A DNA stretch of 64,000 nt, taken from contig NC_088299.1 of assembly GCF_032854445.1 (NCBI RefSeq), forward strand, positions 18,221,608 to 18,285,607, read 5' to 3'. Positions 1-12,179 of this stretch are shown in pieces; the stretch's first letter is position 1, and every line of letters starts with the position of its first letter. Under the pieces are notes generated by a model. That model saw nothing but the letters and a program-made list of their open reading frames with translations, made no database searches and was not told the DNA's origin. This stretch comes from Liolophura sinensis. Its lineage: Eukaryota; Mollusca; Polyplacophora; Chitonida; Chitonidae. Position numbers and translations under genes: made by a program.

Positions 1-174
1 TAGCCTTGACGACCTCGGCCAAGTTTCACAAAGATGTCATACACGTACGATAATCACACATACAGGACAATGGTACCGTGATTACGTCGTGCAAACTATC
101 GTTCGACAAATGTACGTTTAAAATGTCGCACGCCACTTTGTGAAACTGGCCGCTGACGAGGTCAGCATGAGACA

Positions 175-375
175 AATTTTCCTAACACAGGAAAGTGGCA
201 TGTACAGTTCTAGGTACACACAGAGAATTTTCCTAACACAGGAAAATGGCATGTACAGTTCTAGGTACACATAGAGGATTTTCCTAACACAGGAAAATGG
301 CATGTACAGTTCTAGGTACACATAGAGGATTTTCCTAACACAGGAAAATGGCATGTACAGTTCTAGGTACACACA
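175..375. repeat. 51-bp minisatellite, 4 copies
   Basis: Four head-to-tail copies of a 51-bp unit containing 'TTTTCCTAACACAGGAAAAT', an imperfect palindrome (TTTTCCT...AGGAAAA). The unit length is a multiple of three and lacks stops on the minus strand, which explains the 84-codon antisense reading frame here. No gene is recognised nearby. Confidence 0.9.
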
Positions 376-535
376 TTGGCGAGGCTGAAAAGCTTATATA
401 CGAACGCCACCGCCACACATCTGTTGCAGATTCTTAGACATTGACTCGTATGTTCGCAGCTTACAGCTTCTCGTCTAAACTGAAAACGCAAAATGTGCAA
501 CAATATAGGTTTCCTATCTAGGCCGAAATAAAAAC

Positions 536-870
536 ATCAGCCCTTGTCCTGAGGATAGCGCCCATGTCCTGTCCTGAGGATATCGCCCATGCCCTGTCCT
601 GAGGATATCGCCCATGCTCTGTCCTGTGGATATCGCCTAAACCATGAAAACATCGCCTAAGCACTGTTACAAAGATACATTTTAAAGATCGCCTAAGCCT
701 TGTTGAAGATATCACCTGTCCTGTCATGAACATATCGTTTTGGCCCTATCATGAAGATATAGTCCAGGCCTTGTTGTAAATATAGCCTATGCCTTGTTGA
801 AGATATCGCCTATGCCTCGCTGAAGATATCGCATACGCCTAGCTGAAGATATCGCCTAGGCCTTGTTTTG
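536..870. repeat. Degenerate tandem repeat with 'GATATCGCC' core
   Basis: Two related blocks. The first (about 540-635) has units of about 25 bp containing 'CCTGTCCTGAGGATATCGCC'; the second (about 650-870) has more diverged units of 22-25 bp with 'GAAGATATCGCCTA'. Both share GATATCGCC. Spacing is irregular, suggesting an old array. Confidence 0.8.
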
Positions 871-879
871 CAGATGGCA

Positions 880-2839
880 ATGCCCTGTTACGCTTGCTGT
901 GGCTCGCGTCCGCTGACGCTTGAGTGCTTAAAGAAGTCTTTAAGTTAGCTGTGTCAGTGCCTCTAGTTTAAGCTCTTTGCCTTAAATGTGGCGCGCCTTG
1001 TGAAACATAATGACAATAAAGCCGCATCATTAAGCGTTATACACGTATCAAATCATTCAGTTTAAACAGCTGTTCTCAACGTTTGTTTTAAATTCATACC
1101 ATATAAATGCAATACTAAATTTATAAAGTTAAGGGTTAATTTATAAATTAGTATATAGTATTAATATGGAGTTATATAAGTTAATTACTACTTAAATGGA
1201 TAAGTTACAAGTCTTATTAACTGTACGGTACTTACCATACTTGCAATGCACATTGACAGCCGTTCACAATGCAAATTTAATGGAAGCTAGAGACTACTAC
1301 CACCCTAGGAACGTTGTCCCAGAATGCAACGGAAGTTAGCACATAATGGATATTTTCAGGCGTGAGAAAACGTGGCATTACAGGAACAGTTGTATAGAGC
1401 ACTAGTAAATGCATCTGTACTAATAAACAATCGCACAACTCCAGGAGTTAGCTCCCTTGAATCACCTAATACAAACAGCTACGGTAATCCAAAGAAAATC
1501 TACACATATGATCAGACGGTGATTGTTTGCGAAATACATAATTACACATACACACACAACAACATATCTACATTTACACAGTTCCAGTGCAGCCATCCAT
1601 AGTACTGAATAGCAAAGAAAAAGCCACTGATGTGAAGTGTCTTACGAAATACTACACTTCTTCCTGGGACCAGAAGTAGAATAGAGCAATACTGGTCAAA
1701 TCAATCACAAATGCCAACTCTCCACTATACACATGAAACGCTAGAACAACAACAGCAAAACGTCAAAACCATACCGAATGAGTCTCCCGTACAATCATGT
1801 CTGGAATTCTCATCCCATATAGTGCATACCTATAATATATTTTAACCAAAAATATTAACGGTTATATGTATGATGAAATTATAGGATGAACGGAATGACG
1901 GGTGTGAAAATGGCTTTATGTTCATTCACATACGAATGAAAGTCGGAACTTTTATGTAAATTTTCAGGTGGTGACAGACATTTCACATTTTTGTGAAGTG
2001 TAAATTTAAAAATAGCACATGATCATATTTGAATGAGATCGATCAAATTGAACAGACATGTATGCATCGGTATAATACTGTCTCTTTTTGCATTTTGTGA
2101 TGTCATTAAGACGAATAAAACACACGCAAACACACACTGATATTAAATAAATAATTATCGGTTGTACATAAGAAAATCACCAACATAACAATCCATTTGT
2201 CAGTGGCATTTCCTATTCAGATCTTGAAATGGATGAATTCGCTATCTGAAATGTGTTATTACATTAGCACAATCAATGTTCAATCAGTTTAGACAACATA
2301 AGTTAATATGAAGACAACAAAAACATGACTATACTCAAACAATCCGTGACATTAATTGTACATAGGCCCTACGCGGGCTTGTTTGCTTGTGTTGCGCATA
2401 CGTGTTAAGGAAATATAAAACGGTAATAGTTAGTCGAAAGCAGTAATATATACAGTTTGTGTTTTATAAGTTATAACACAGTAAATATTTTTAATTTTTA
2501 AAAAATTGCAGTCTTGTTAAAACACAGTTAAATCTCCTTTTATAGGTTGTAATACCCTAATTCTTCAGTTTTTTCAACCGCCTCTGCAGCCAATATTTTG
2601 AAACACTCTGATAAAGGTATGCGGTGCAGAGAAATAATCTCCACAGTTTTATGAAGCTTACGTCTTTGATGATACAAACACGTTATTTTAGCGTTTTTCA
2701 TAATAACTGTATGCATAAATTCCACTGCAGTGCTTTGGTGGTTGAAAAGGTTGAAGATTTACAGTAAATTAATATGCAACGGCTCCAAATTAAGCAGGTG
2801 TGCATGAAGTGTACCAGCAAACTCATCTATAGAAACAGG
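880..2839. other. AT-rich intergenic DNA, no gene recognised
   Basis: No exon with family resemblance was found here. A minus-strand frame at 2540-2725 ends about 120 bp beyond the stop of the SET/MYND gene and follows an acceptor-like 'AAAGCACTGCAG' (gene sense). It could be an alternative last exon of that gene, because a good donor (GTAAGA) lies inside the last coding exon at the final MYND cysteine codon. Using it would destroy that cysteine, so I do not include it. Confidence 0.5.
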
Positions 2840-2848
2840 TTATATGTG

Positions 2849-5800
2849 TTAACACAGGAAACGTTCAATTACGTATTCTGTGTCGTTAGGACAGGTAGTA
2901 GAAGAATGAGGTGTCTTACATATCTCCTTATGGCCCTTCTGCCACGATTGTTTCTGGCACTTCACTGAGCAGTACCAGGCTTTCTTGCACTTGCCACAGC
3001 CTGGGAACTTCTTGCCTGGTGGTGCTGTGGTGAAGCAGTTTGTGCACGTTTCCGGCTCGTCCCCTTCAAACTGGCAACGTCTACACTGGCACCAAAAGTT
3101 GAAGGACCTGTAGAGCCAAGCTCTTCGGAGTTTCCGGGGCATCTTTGTGTCGATATAGGTAGTGAAGAGCTCTTCATCAGCCCGAATGTCTCGCTTTGCC
3201 CTAACCCAGATGCCAGGTTTTCCCCGGTACTCTCCGTCCATCACTTCTACCGTGTTCAGACATGAGTGGTTCAGGCAGGCGTGGAGAGGAAATAGGCCTG
3301 TGAAAAGGGCTTCCTTCGGTTTTTCCTCTACCACCTTCAGCATGGTCATCGTCTTGAGGACGTCCAGGCTGTTCAGCTTATTGATGAACTCCTTGTAGCC
3401 ATTCAAAGGGGAGCTGAAGGACTGTAAATTGCAGGTGGCCTGGAAGTATCTACCATCGAACTCCTTCTCACTGATGTCATAGCGGACGACCGGATCACAG
3501 GTACTGAAGATCTCCTGCATAAGCTTCATTACTTCCGGGAAACGCCCAGAGGCCTCTGTAGCTCCAAAGGCAATAAACCTATTTAAAAAAACTTGTAATA
3601 TGGCAAGTCAGTTCTTAGAATGAAACATTAAAACACTGCTTACAGTGGCCTAATGGTTAGAGCGTCTACATCGAAGTTAGGAGACACGGGCTCAAATCCT
3701 GGTCAGGTGATGCAAAACACTTTAGAAATTTTACTTGTTTCTGTCTCATCTGGCATTTATCGAGAGTTCAGAGAAAGAAAAAAAAAGGAATTGTTGGCTC
3801 GATGTCAATATAATGTGATTCGGAGGGGGTGACATGTCTGGTGTCTTTATAGGCATGATACTTCAGTGGAAGAAGCGCTTTTGCCTCAAGAAGACACTAT
3901 ATATGTATAAACCCCTACATAAATGCATACGTTAAAGCACAACAACAGTGACAAATACTTCTCAATTTTTTCACCAAAAATCAAGTTTCAAGTATTAAGA
4001 CCTGGTTATAGGGATTAAGATCTATTGTTATAGGGATTAAGATTATTATTATAGGGATTAAGATCTATTGTTATAGGGATTAAGATCTATTGTTAAAGAG
4101 ATAGGGATACAGAGAGATAACCATAATATGGTTACGATAAAATACTTCTTAACAAAGTGTAACATTCATGTGACCGGGTGTCAAATTCATCGTCCATGAC
4201 ATGGTGGTTCAGAAAGGCAGAACAATAAATATGTCGACCGTGGAGCTAGCCTACACGATCGTGGTATGTCTAGCACTACCACCCCCAAAGGTCTGTCTTA
4301 CCTTCTGAGGGGAGCCTTAGCCTTGGCCCAGTGTTCCAAGCTGGGTTCCTCCGACCCGTCCTCCTTCATCAACTTCCTCACCTGACACACCACGAAAGCC
4401 CACATCTTGGCCAGGATGAAAGGCGTGAAGGCCGCTGCCCACACCTCTTTCCACGTCCTCGTCTGACTATCATACATCTTACCGTTATTTTCACATATTT
4501 CATACAGCTTACTGACGGCAGGGGACTTGGAAGGGCAGAGAACGGAGTGGAAGCGCTCCCAGGCCTCCTGGCGACAAAACGCGCTACAGTACACCTCTTT
4601 CTGGCAGAAGTCACAAGGGACGACTTCCACCTCAGGCCAGTTCTCCTCAACTACTTGGCGCTGGTGTTCGCTCAGATGGTTTGTGTTGCCGAAATAATCC
4701 ATCATCGTCATCAGGGACCTCCCGCAGTGATGGCACGCCGGTTGCTTCCAAGTGTCTAAGCTATTGCCACAGACAATAGGCTCGTCCTTCATCACAATTG
4801 TATCCTTGCCAATATCCGTCTTGGAATACACTGCCCTACCGTATACAGTAAACCTGACCCGAACGGGAAAGTGCACGGTCATGGGATCGTACAGACGTTT
4901 GACGCGCGCTTCCTGGAACATCATGGCGCATTCGTCATCGCCGTCTTCGCTGAGCCTCGTGGCACGACGAAGCCATAGTTCGGCCATCACCGGCAGGTGC
5001 AGATCTTGTAGGATAGTTCCTTAAAGACGAAATTAAAAAGCAAAACTGTGGAAGAAATATGGATCAGTGCTAACATGGGAAATCGCCGCCTGAAAGATAT
5101 ATTTACTTATGAAGCATTTCGGGTCAGCCTGGAACAGAGTAGATATTGAGCAGAAAAATGAGCCTTTAGTGCAGAGAACTGAACGAAATACATTGCCGGT
5201 ACAAAGTTTTTAAAACAAGACAACTGGAGACAATTCAGAAGATGTATTTATTTCTTTGATTGGCGTTTTACTCAAGAATATTTCACTTATGCGACATCGG
5301 TCGGCATTATGGTGGGAGGAAACCGGACAGAGCCCACGGGAAACCCACGACCATTCGCAGGTTCCATTAAAAAGAAAGAGAAAGTGTATTACCTCCTGAT
5401 TTCCAGACGTCTTTATGTCTTGCCGGTTTAGGAATAGCTATCAAATCAGCTATAGCAGACGGCGCGTCGCCATGTTGATGGTACGCCAAAGCCCTCAAAT
5501 ACCTGACAGAGATATTCGCCGGGTCCAGCACCACAGCATTCCCCAAGTGATGCAGAGCCCGCGGGTAGTCCCCACGCCGTCTGTGCTGTTCTCCTATCAT
5601 TGCCTCGTTTACCGCTACCTTGGGGTCACGCTTGTTGGTCGGTGCCATCTCTGTCAATGTTTTCGCCTTTCGTAGATGCTTCATATCAAGGATTTCCTGC
5701 TCCATAACCAGAAGGGCGTCGTCCCCGGGATAAGGATCTTGGGAGCAGAACTTCACGGCGTTGTACCCTTTCTCTGATCCTCTGGCTTCATATTCCTTCA

Positions 5801-6197
5801 CAATGACTTTCTGCATGTTTTTGAGATCGGAGGCAATCTCCTTGTTTTTGGGATCCACTTGTAGGCCTCTTTGATAAAACGACAAAGCGTCTTCGAATCG
5901 CTTCAGCATCAGGCATGATCGTCCTGCCAGCAAATAACCCTTGGGGTTAAAAGCCTCTACGCTGATGATCGTTTTGGAATCCTCAAGTGATTTGACCGGT
6001 TGTTCCAATTGCACGTAAGCAATGGCTCTGTTGATAAGGTACTGGACATTAATATTATTGGTCTTTAGTAGCTCTGTGTAGAGTTCAGTTGCATGTCTGA
6101 AGTCATTGTTGTCAAATGCCTCTTTAGCTTGATCGTGTGTTATCTCCCTTTGAAGATCGCTTAGCAGGCTAAGGCCATTTCCAGACTTGTCAGCCAT
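2849..6197 (-). CDS. TPR/SET/MYND protein (SMYD4-like), putative lysine methyltransferase
   Basis: Three coding exons on the minus strand: 6197-5393, 5019-4302 and 3578-2849, phases 1 and 2, 750 residues. The start lies in a strong context (CCACCATGG), 20-odd bases after an acceptor-like TTTCAATTTCAG, so a 5' UTR intron is likely. Seen: TPR helices at about 20-130 and 199-255; SET N-part with 'GRAVYSKTDIGKDTIV' near 329; first MYND finger C364, C367, C404, C407, C413, C417, H426, C430; SET core NHSC at 611 and TTYID at 647; post-SET cysteines 671, 673, 676; second MYND finger C686 to C728. The order TPR-SET-MYND-SET is known from SMYD4, which methylates lysines using S-adenosylmethionine. The C-terminal second MYND finger is an addition. 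The usual NHSCxPN reads NHSCLN, one residue short, so activity is uncertain. Introns carry SINE pieces and a small array. Confidence 0.88.
3645..3912 (+). mobile_element. tRNA-derived SINE, family B, diverged copy
   Basis: In intron 2 of the SET/MYND gene, opposite to the gene. The head 'GTGGCCTAATGGTTAGAGCG' resembles a pol III A box and 'GGGCTCAAATCCTGGT' a B box. The body shares 'AATATAATGTGATTCGGAGG', 'CATGATACTTCAGTGG' and 'AAGAAGACAC' with copies at 33440 and 46105. Diverged and without clear target duplications. Confidence 0.75.
4000..4095. repeat. 22-bp tandem repeat
   Basis: About five copies of a unit containing 'TATAGGGATTAAGATCTATT' in intron 2 of the SET/MYND gene, about 200 bp inside the intron from the exon 2 donor. 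Confidence 0.85.
5255..5372 (-). mobile_element. SINE family A, 3' fragment
   Basis: Reverse-orientation piece with 'CTCAAGAATATTTCACTTAT', 'GGCATTATGGTGGGAGGAAA' and 'AACCCACGACCATTCGCAGG', matching the body of the full copy at 46891. It lies in intron 1 of the SET/MYND gene, ending about 20 bp from the exon 1 donor. Confidence 0.8.
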
Positions 6198-6599
6198 GGT
6201 GGAAAAAGGGAGGAGCTGAAATTGAAAAATAAAACGAATTTATGTATGCGTTTATTAAATATTGTCTGACGGTACAAACTCAGCCTCACTTCACCGTGTC
6301 TTGACAGTGTCGCCTGATTGTGAGAGTTACCATGATATGGCTGAAGTACGGCTTCCTTTACTAAACGCTGTGAACATATATCAAAGTCACACTTCCCTCG
6401 CTAAAGGCTATATACATATATCAAAGCCAAGTTTCCTCTCTAAGCACTGCATTCATATATCAAAGCCAGGTTGCCCTCTCTAAACACTGTACACACAAAA
6501 TTATACATAAAAAACTATACGCTTACATTAGAAAACAGTTTTCCCAAATGCAGACTTATGTATGGCAATATCAAAGAACAATATTATCTGGACGGAACT

Positions 6600-7556
6600 A
6601 GAGAAACTTTTCCCTCTCTTTATACATGTGTCATGTATTAAGTGAACGTTTCCTTCTCTAAACACACCACACATCATAAAATGTCAGAGTTCAGCTTCCC
6701 TCTGTAGACACTGAATGATTGCACAGGAATGTGTCCTTAACTAACACAGCATGCTTATATCTATAGGACGTTTCCTCCCCTAGTCATTGAAAAGAAGCGT
6801 CCCATATATCTATAGAACGTTTCCTTTCTTAAAAACTGCATACTCATATCTATAGGAGCGTTTCCTTTCCTGAACACTGTGTGCTTATATCTCTTGGACG
6901 TTTTCCTTCTCTAAATGCTTATATATATATTGGATGTTTCCTTTCCTGAAAACTGTATGCCTATATCTATCGGATGTTTCCTTTCCTGAACTCCGTATGC
7001 TTATATCTATGGGACGTTTCCTTCTCTAAACACTGCATGCTTATATCTATGGGAACCTTTCTTTCTCACTATATGATTATATCTATAGGAGGTTTTCTTC
7101 TCTAAACACTGTATGTTTATGTTTGTGGGATGTTTCCTCTCCTAAACACTGTGTGCTTATATCTATGGGAACGTTTCCTTCTCATTGCATGCTTATATCT
7201 ATGGGACGTTACCTTTTCTAAACACTGTATGCTTATGTCTATGGGAACGTTTCCTTCTCTAAACACTGTATGCTTATATCTATGGGACGTTTCCGTCTCT
7301 AAACACTGTATGCTTATGTCTATGGGAGGTTTCCTTCTCTAAACACTGTATGCTTATATCTATGGGACGTGTCCTTCTCTAAACACTGTATGCTTATATC
7401 TATGGGACGATTCTGTCTCTAAACACTGTATGCTTATATCTATGGGACGATTCCTTCTCTAAACACTGTATGCTTATATCTATGGGACGTGTCCTTCTCT
7501 AAACACTGTATGCTTATATCTATGGGACGTTTCCTTCTCTAAACACTGTATGCTGT
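6600..7556. repeat. 40-bp minisatellite upstream of the SET/MYND gene
   Basis: Units contain 'TATGCTTATATCTATGGGAC' followed by GTTTCCTTCTCTAAACACTG. The part from about 7080 to 7556 is nearly perfect (about 12 units); the part from 6600 to 7080 is increasingly decayed, so the array has a young and an old end. It occupies the region 0.4-1.4 kb upstream of the minus-strand start codon at 6197. Confidence 0.9.
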
Positions 7557-7603
7557 TATGTGCATGTATGGGTTTATCTGCCTTTCCTTTCCTAACCCTT
7601 TGA

Positions 7604-7757
7604 GGCCTCCGTGGCTCAGTCGGTTAGCGCGCTAGCGCAGCGTAGTGACCCAGAAGCCTCTCACCAACGCGGTCGCTGTGAGTTCAAGTCCAGCTCCTGC
7701 TGGCTTCCTCTCCGGCCGTACGTGGGAAGGTCTGACAGCAACCTGCGAATGGTCGCC
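7604..7757 (+). mobile_element. SINE family A, 5' half
   Basis: Starts with the tRNA-like head 'GGCCTCCGTGGCTCAGTCGG' (A box) and contains 'GTGAGTTCAAGTCC' (B box), then 'TCTCCGGCCGTACGTGGGAA'. It stops after 'CGAATGGTCG'; the body and AAAT tail are missing. A tRNA-scanning program might be misled by the head, but no acceptor stem can be drawn. Confidence 0.85.
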
Positions 7758-8135
7758 AATGTGATATGGAGGTGTACTTGAAGTACATCTGAGATGTACC
7801 ATTGAGGTGTGGCATATTTATTTGAGGTGTGTCTGAAATATACTTGATATGTACGTGTGTGTGAGATGTGCTGGAAGTGTATCTGAGGTACTGCCAATTA
7901 TGCAAATTTATACTTCAAATACCAATGTACACCTCAAAGATATTAGAAATATATTCTTAGTGTTGATTGTTATCAAAGTTACTGAGGTGTACCTGAGGTA
8001 CATTACCTCATATCCAAACGCGTTCAAAGTTCCCGTGATATTACCTGATATATAGGCATATATATGTAGCTGAGGTGCACTTGAGGTACACTACATCCCA
8101 TATATACACCTCAGCTATACCTCAACCTGAGTTGT
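7757..8135. repeat. Cluster of direct and inverted TGAGGTGTAC-type motifs
   Basis: TGAGGTGTAC, TGAGGTACA and their complements (TACACCTCA, TGTACCTCA) recur about 15 times at irregular spacing, for example 'GTACTTGAAGTACATC' and 'TGAGGTGTACCTGAGGTACA'. A diverged relative may lie at 9905-10025. Long stretches could pair as hairpins. No terminal inverted repeats or coding capacity seen. Confidence 0.6.
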
Positions 8136-8244
8136 ACACATCATGCCTGTAAGGATAGTCACTGAACACTGTATGTTCATATCTACGAGAAGTTTTCACT
8201 ACGCTATTTGGCTCCAATGTTCACCGGTTGGGAGGGAAATATCA

Positions 8245-8433
8245 GATGTTATGTAGAATAAACACAGGAAAGCATTGCTGGATTCAGTATCACAGGTAAT
8301 GTAGAATAAACACAGGAAAGCATTGCTGGATTCAGTATCACAGGTAATGTAGAATAAACACAGGAAAGCATTGCTGGATTCAGTATCACAGGTAATGTAG
8401 AATAAACACAGGAAAGCATTGCTGGATTCAGTG
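8245..8433. repeat. 48-bp minisatellite, 4 copies
   Basis: Four almost identical copies of a 48-bp unit containing 'AATGTAGAATAAACACAGGA' and ending 'GTATCACAGGT'. The ATCACAG-GTAATG junction between units matches a 5' splice site consensus on the plus strand, as in the NACHT-gene array, but no exon is recognised here. Confidence 0.9.
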
Positions 8434-8439
8434 CAGGAG

Positions 8440-9705
8440 CAGGGAATCCAGCACACTCTAGACACAATGGTAGAGACAATATAGGATTACGCTCTCGCAC
8501 CTTCCCTATGCCATTATGTGGTATATCATGTGGTACATTTTGGCACATTTTTTACACAATGATAAGGACCACTGAGGTAAGTCAGTATTACATGGAAAAC
8601 CCACAACTACGAATTAGTACTACGTGTCAGACAAGTGGCCAGTGTAAGTCCTGAATTTAGTCCTTGCCCAGACAGCCTGATTTTGATAAAGTAACAATTT
8701 GCAGCCCTGGCATATCTCCATGACAAGCGGCTAGGATACTGTATATATATTCTAATCTACCAGCCAGTGTGTAGAGTTCGCACATGTAATTATACAACTT
8801 AATCTTAAGAAGCTTCTCAGAGTCTTTGCAGCAGAATTCTTAGGACTTTGTAAACACAAGAGTTAAACTTACCCAATACACATCTAGACACCCGCGACGG
8901 TTATACTGCAAGGTCAGTTCACATCGGATTTACGCCGCAGAAGAGATCCCACTCGTACATGCACATGTTGTAGCCGAACAGCACCATGCTCCGGGCAAGA
9001 CGCACGTGGCACGAAGACCCAATCCCAAAATAGACCATGCAGACGATACTTTATAGCAAAAGATGCCTTGAATCCTGTAGCTCCACGTCGCCTTCCTCTA
9101 ACAATCCCCACGCCCGCTCCTATCTCCCACACCATCAATTCCCCAGACCTGTATAGACAGCTGGAAATCTGAATCTCAGACAGCATGGCAGATAAAGGTC
9201 ACACAGCCACACATTTACATGCATGTTTAAGATGGTAACGGATATTAATAAGATGCATTTGTGGAGAGAGGACCTGTTTTAACATGGGTTTTACTATATT
9301 ATACATTTCATTATGTTCTGTGTTCAGGCTACACTATTATTCTTCCTTGTACGCAGATGTATGCGTACCTCTGCTTTCAGTGCCTTACACTGATATCCCT
9401 GTGCGACCAAAACACTGTCCAGAAACTGTACATTAGCCACTATCAGAAATTAGTCATAGTTTGTATTTTAAGACAATTTCAGCATTCATCGTAGTCATCG
9501 ATCGGGCATGTTAAAATTAACCAATTTCAGTACAGATATAAAATACTAACTGATATTTAATGGTTGGTTAAGCTTCAATTCTACGTTTCAGTTTAACAAG
9601 GTAGTTAAATGTAGTATTAAACTACAGTTTATATTACAGTTTTGAACAATTACTGTGTCCAGTCACATTTAAATCTTATTTGAAGCACTGTCTCAGTACT
9701 TAATA
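8440..9705. other. Intergenic DNA, no gene recognised
   Basis: A minus-strand frame at 8914-9186 (90 codons) has somewhat protein-like composition and GC content, and its stretch ending 'ATGFKASF' loosely recalls the end of a CUB domain. Nothing else supports a gene. The rest is AT-rich and featureless to my reading. Confidence 0.35.
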
Positions 9706-9711
9706 AATGGG

Positions 9712-9840
9712 AATACTGCGGATACTCATGGGTCTCCCCCGGGCTCTGCCTGGTTTCCTCCCACCATGATGCTGACCGCCGTCGTATAAGTGAAATATTC
9801 TTGAGTACGGCGTAAAACACCAATCAAATAAATAAATAGG
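9712..9840 (+). mobile_element. SINE family A, 3' half
   Basis: Begins at 'GGATACTCATGGGTCTCCCC', includes 'AAGTGAAATATTCTTGAGTA' and 'GGCGTAAAACACCAATCAAA', and ends in an AAAT tail. The tRNA-like head is absent (5' truncation). Confidence 0.85.
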
Positions 9841-10109
9841 AATATAGTCCAGACTAAGTTACCCTGAGCGGTGACCGAATACAGCAGTAATGAATAACCT
9901 GACGCAGACGTGGCTCAGATGAACATGTAGCTGAGGTGCGGCTTTCAAAGTTTGTAAGATGTACCGGAGATACATAATTTCTTTTTTAACTTTCAAAGTT
10001 TCTACAGTGTACTTGCGGTATATCCTAGCACTAAACGAAAGTTACGCCATTTCTGCGACAATTTTAGATTTGTGTTATCAACTGAGAGCTCAATATGGCT
10101 TCAGTACTT

Positions 10110-10432
10110 TAATTAATCCATTTGTGTGATTGGTGTTTTACGTCGTTGTCAAGAATATTCCACTTGTACAACGGCGGCCAGCATTATGGTGGGAGGAAAC
10201 CGGGCCAAACCCTGGGGAAGCCCGCGCCCATGCGCGGGTTGCTGGGAGGCCTTCCTACGTACGGCAGGAGAGGAGGCCATCGTGAGCTGGATGTGAATCA
10301 CGGCTACCCCATTCCTGTGGGATCCCTGGGTCATTGCCGCGCGCTGGCGTGCTAATCACCTCGGCCACAGAGGCCCCTGGGCCATTGTGGGGCGTTAGCG
10401 TGCTAATCACCTCGGCCACGGATCTCCCCTTC
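10110..10432 (-). mobile_element. SINE family A, near full length with duplicated head
   Basis: Reverse orientation: body ('CAGCATTATGGTGGGAGGAA') at the left and tRNA-like head complement ('CTCGGCCACAGAGGCCCC') at about 10360-10378. The last part of the head is repeated directly (10380-10430, 'CTCGGCCACGG'). Moderately diverged. Confidence 0.8.
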
Positions 10433-11760
10433 TCTCCCTGGAGTATAGACTAGAACTGGTTCCAAACTGATGTACACATCCTTGTATTTAGGTTAACTAA
10501 ACGTCTGAAAGACATTGAAGTTTATTGTCGTCTAGATTCAAACATATTACACACCGATTGAAATATATTTTCCCAAACTATGTTTTGTTTTTAACATGTA
10601 CGAAACACTGATGATGGGAAACGTTATGAGGCTGAACAATCCTGTTGAGAGTTATGCCGAAAGTCTCAGCTCCAGACTGTCTTGCCTATATGAGCAACCG
10701 GTCAGAACAACACCTGTTGCTTGACTAACCTCCTGGCTTTGGTACTGAGAACAATTTTTATTACGCTTCTATTTAAGTTATTGCGATTGTTTACTTTCGA
10801 ACTAAGAGTAAACTAACAAACTGAAAGATAATGTTCCGTTAAGTCGGGTTCACCGGGCTAGTCTAAAGTGTGATCGACATCTGACGTTGGTGACGTCATG
10901 CCGTGACAATTGATATACGTACGAATGAGTGCTTGACAAAACGCACCTTTTGAAATACGCAGGGTAAAGTTAAAACAGGTTTTTCAGCATTCCTAAACCG
11001 ACAAAGAAACAGACATTTTGTAGACAGTACCTAACATTTGGTACATTTTGTTCGTAAGTGTGACATACAGTGGCTTTGTACATAAAGTGACAGTGTTTTA
11101 AATCATTTCATACAAACTTTCAGCGAATTATTTCGGATGTCTGCTCTGGAGTTCTTCTTGAAAGGCAAATAAAACACTAACATGAATTATATCAATTCAA
11201 AGACAAATAAACACTGTCATTTAAATCACTTTTTTTACAATACTGAACTAGTAAAATGCGCTAGAAACTTTTTTGATGCGTTTTTTACCGCATAACACAA
11301 AGACAGTCAGACTTCATCATACAAAAATACATGTCCACATAGATCTATGAATGCATTCTTCGGACCTTGTTAAGCCGAAAATATGGATATGACGTCACTG
11401 ATACCCTATCGGTCCCAAAAGATCAACGTAGAATGTAATATTTTGAAGGCAGTCTACTTACTTTAAATAATTCTACAGAACTAGGCCTAAATCGAAAAAT
11501 TGTTGTGGACAATGTTGAGTGATCTTCCATCTGTGATATAAATCATTTTAGTGTTTTGACTTTAAACAAAGCTACTACTGACAAGTGAGCTACCAGCGAT
11601 AAATAACCAAATACTCGTAGAAATACTAAGCCATGGTTTATAGCAAAACAAAGGCAAAGCGCACTTTATGGGTTATTACATTCCATTTATTTATCAAATA
11701 CCATAATAAAGAGCAATTCAACAACATTCGTGTACTGTGTAAAACCCCATTTTCCCCATT

Positions 11761-11834
<74 letters not shown>

Positions 11835-12179
11835 TTGTGTGTGTGTGTATGTATATACATACACTATCCTTGTACCAACCAGTACCTGACTGAAGTCTTC
11901 TGTATCAAGGAGGCAATACCCAGGGAGACAGTATAACTAGGCGTACATGTGTATTAGTAGACCTACCCTGTCCAAACACTTGCCTCAAATGCACACATCC
12001 TGTGAAGTGATATATAACTTATAAAACTCCTTTACAGCTCTAAAGAAAAACAGCTCAATGGAGATTGTATACAGCCCCTGTGAAGTGAAATGCTGCGTCA
12101 GTCAATGTAATGGGCAACACGGAAGTTTTTATTCACGTTTTCAAACAGGAAAGACGATATACTGAACTTTTCACACGGA
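10433..12179. other. Intergenic DNA with a TA/TG microsatellite
   Basis: No gene recognised. Positions about 11765-11850 are a (TA)n run passing into (TG)n. The rest is AT-rich, unique-looking sequence upstream of the NACHT-WD40 gene. Confidence 0.6.

Noticed and set aside
2540-2725. Alternative last exon of the SET/MYND gene
   Set aside because: It would need a donor within the last MYND cysteine codon and would lose that cysteine; the unspliced stop at 2849 is more conservative.
7604-7690. Possible tRNA genes at SINE heads (also at 46891, 46108 and 33440)
   Set aside because: A and B box-like motifs are present, but the rest does not fold as a tRNA and continues into the SINE body; these are SINE promoters.
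8914-9186. 90-codon minus-strand frame with faint CUB-like ending
   Set aside because: Resemblance is too weak, and no neighbouring exon or splice context was found.
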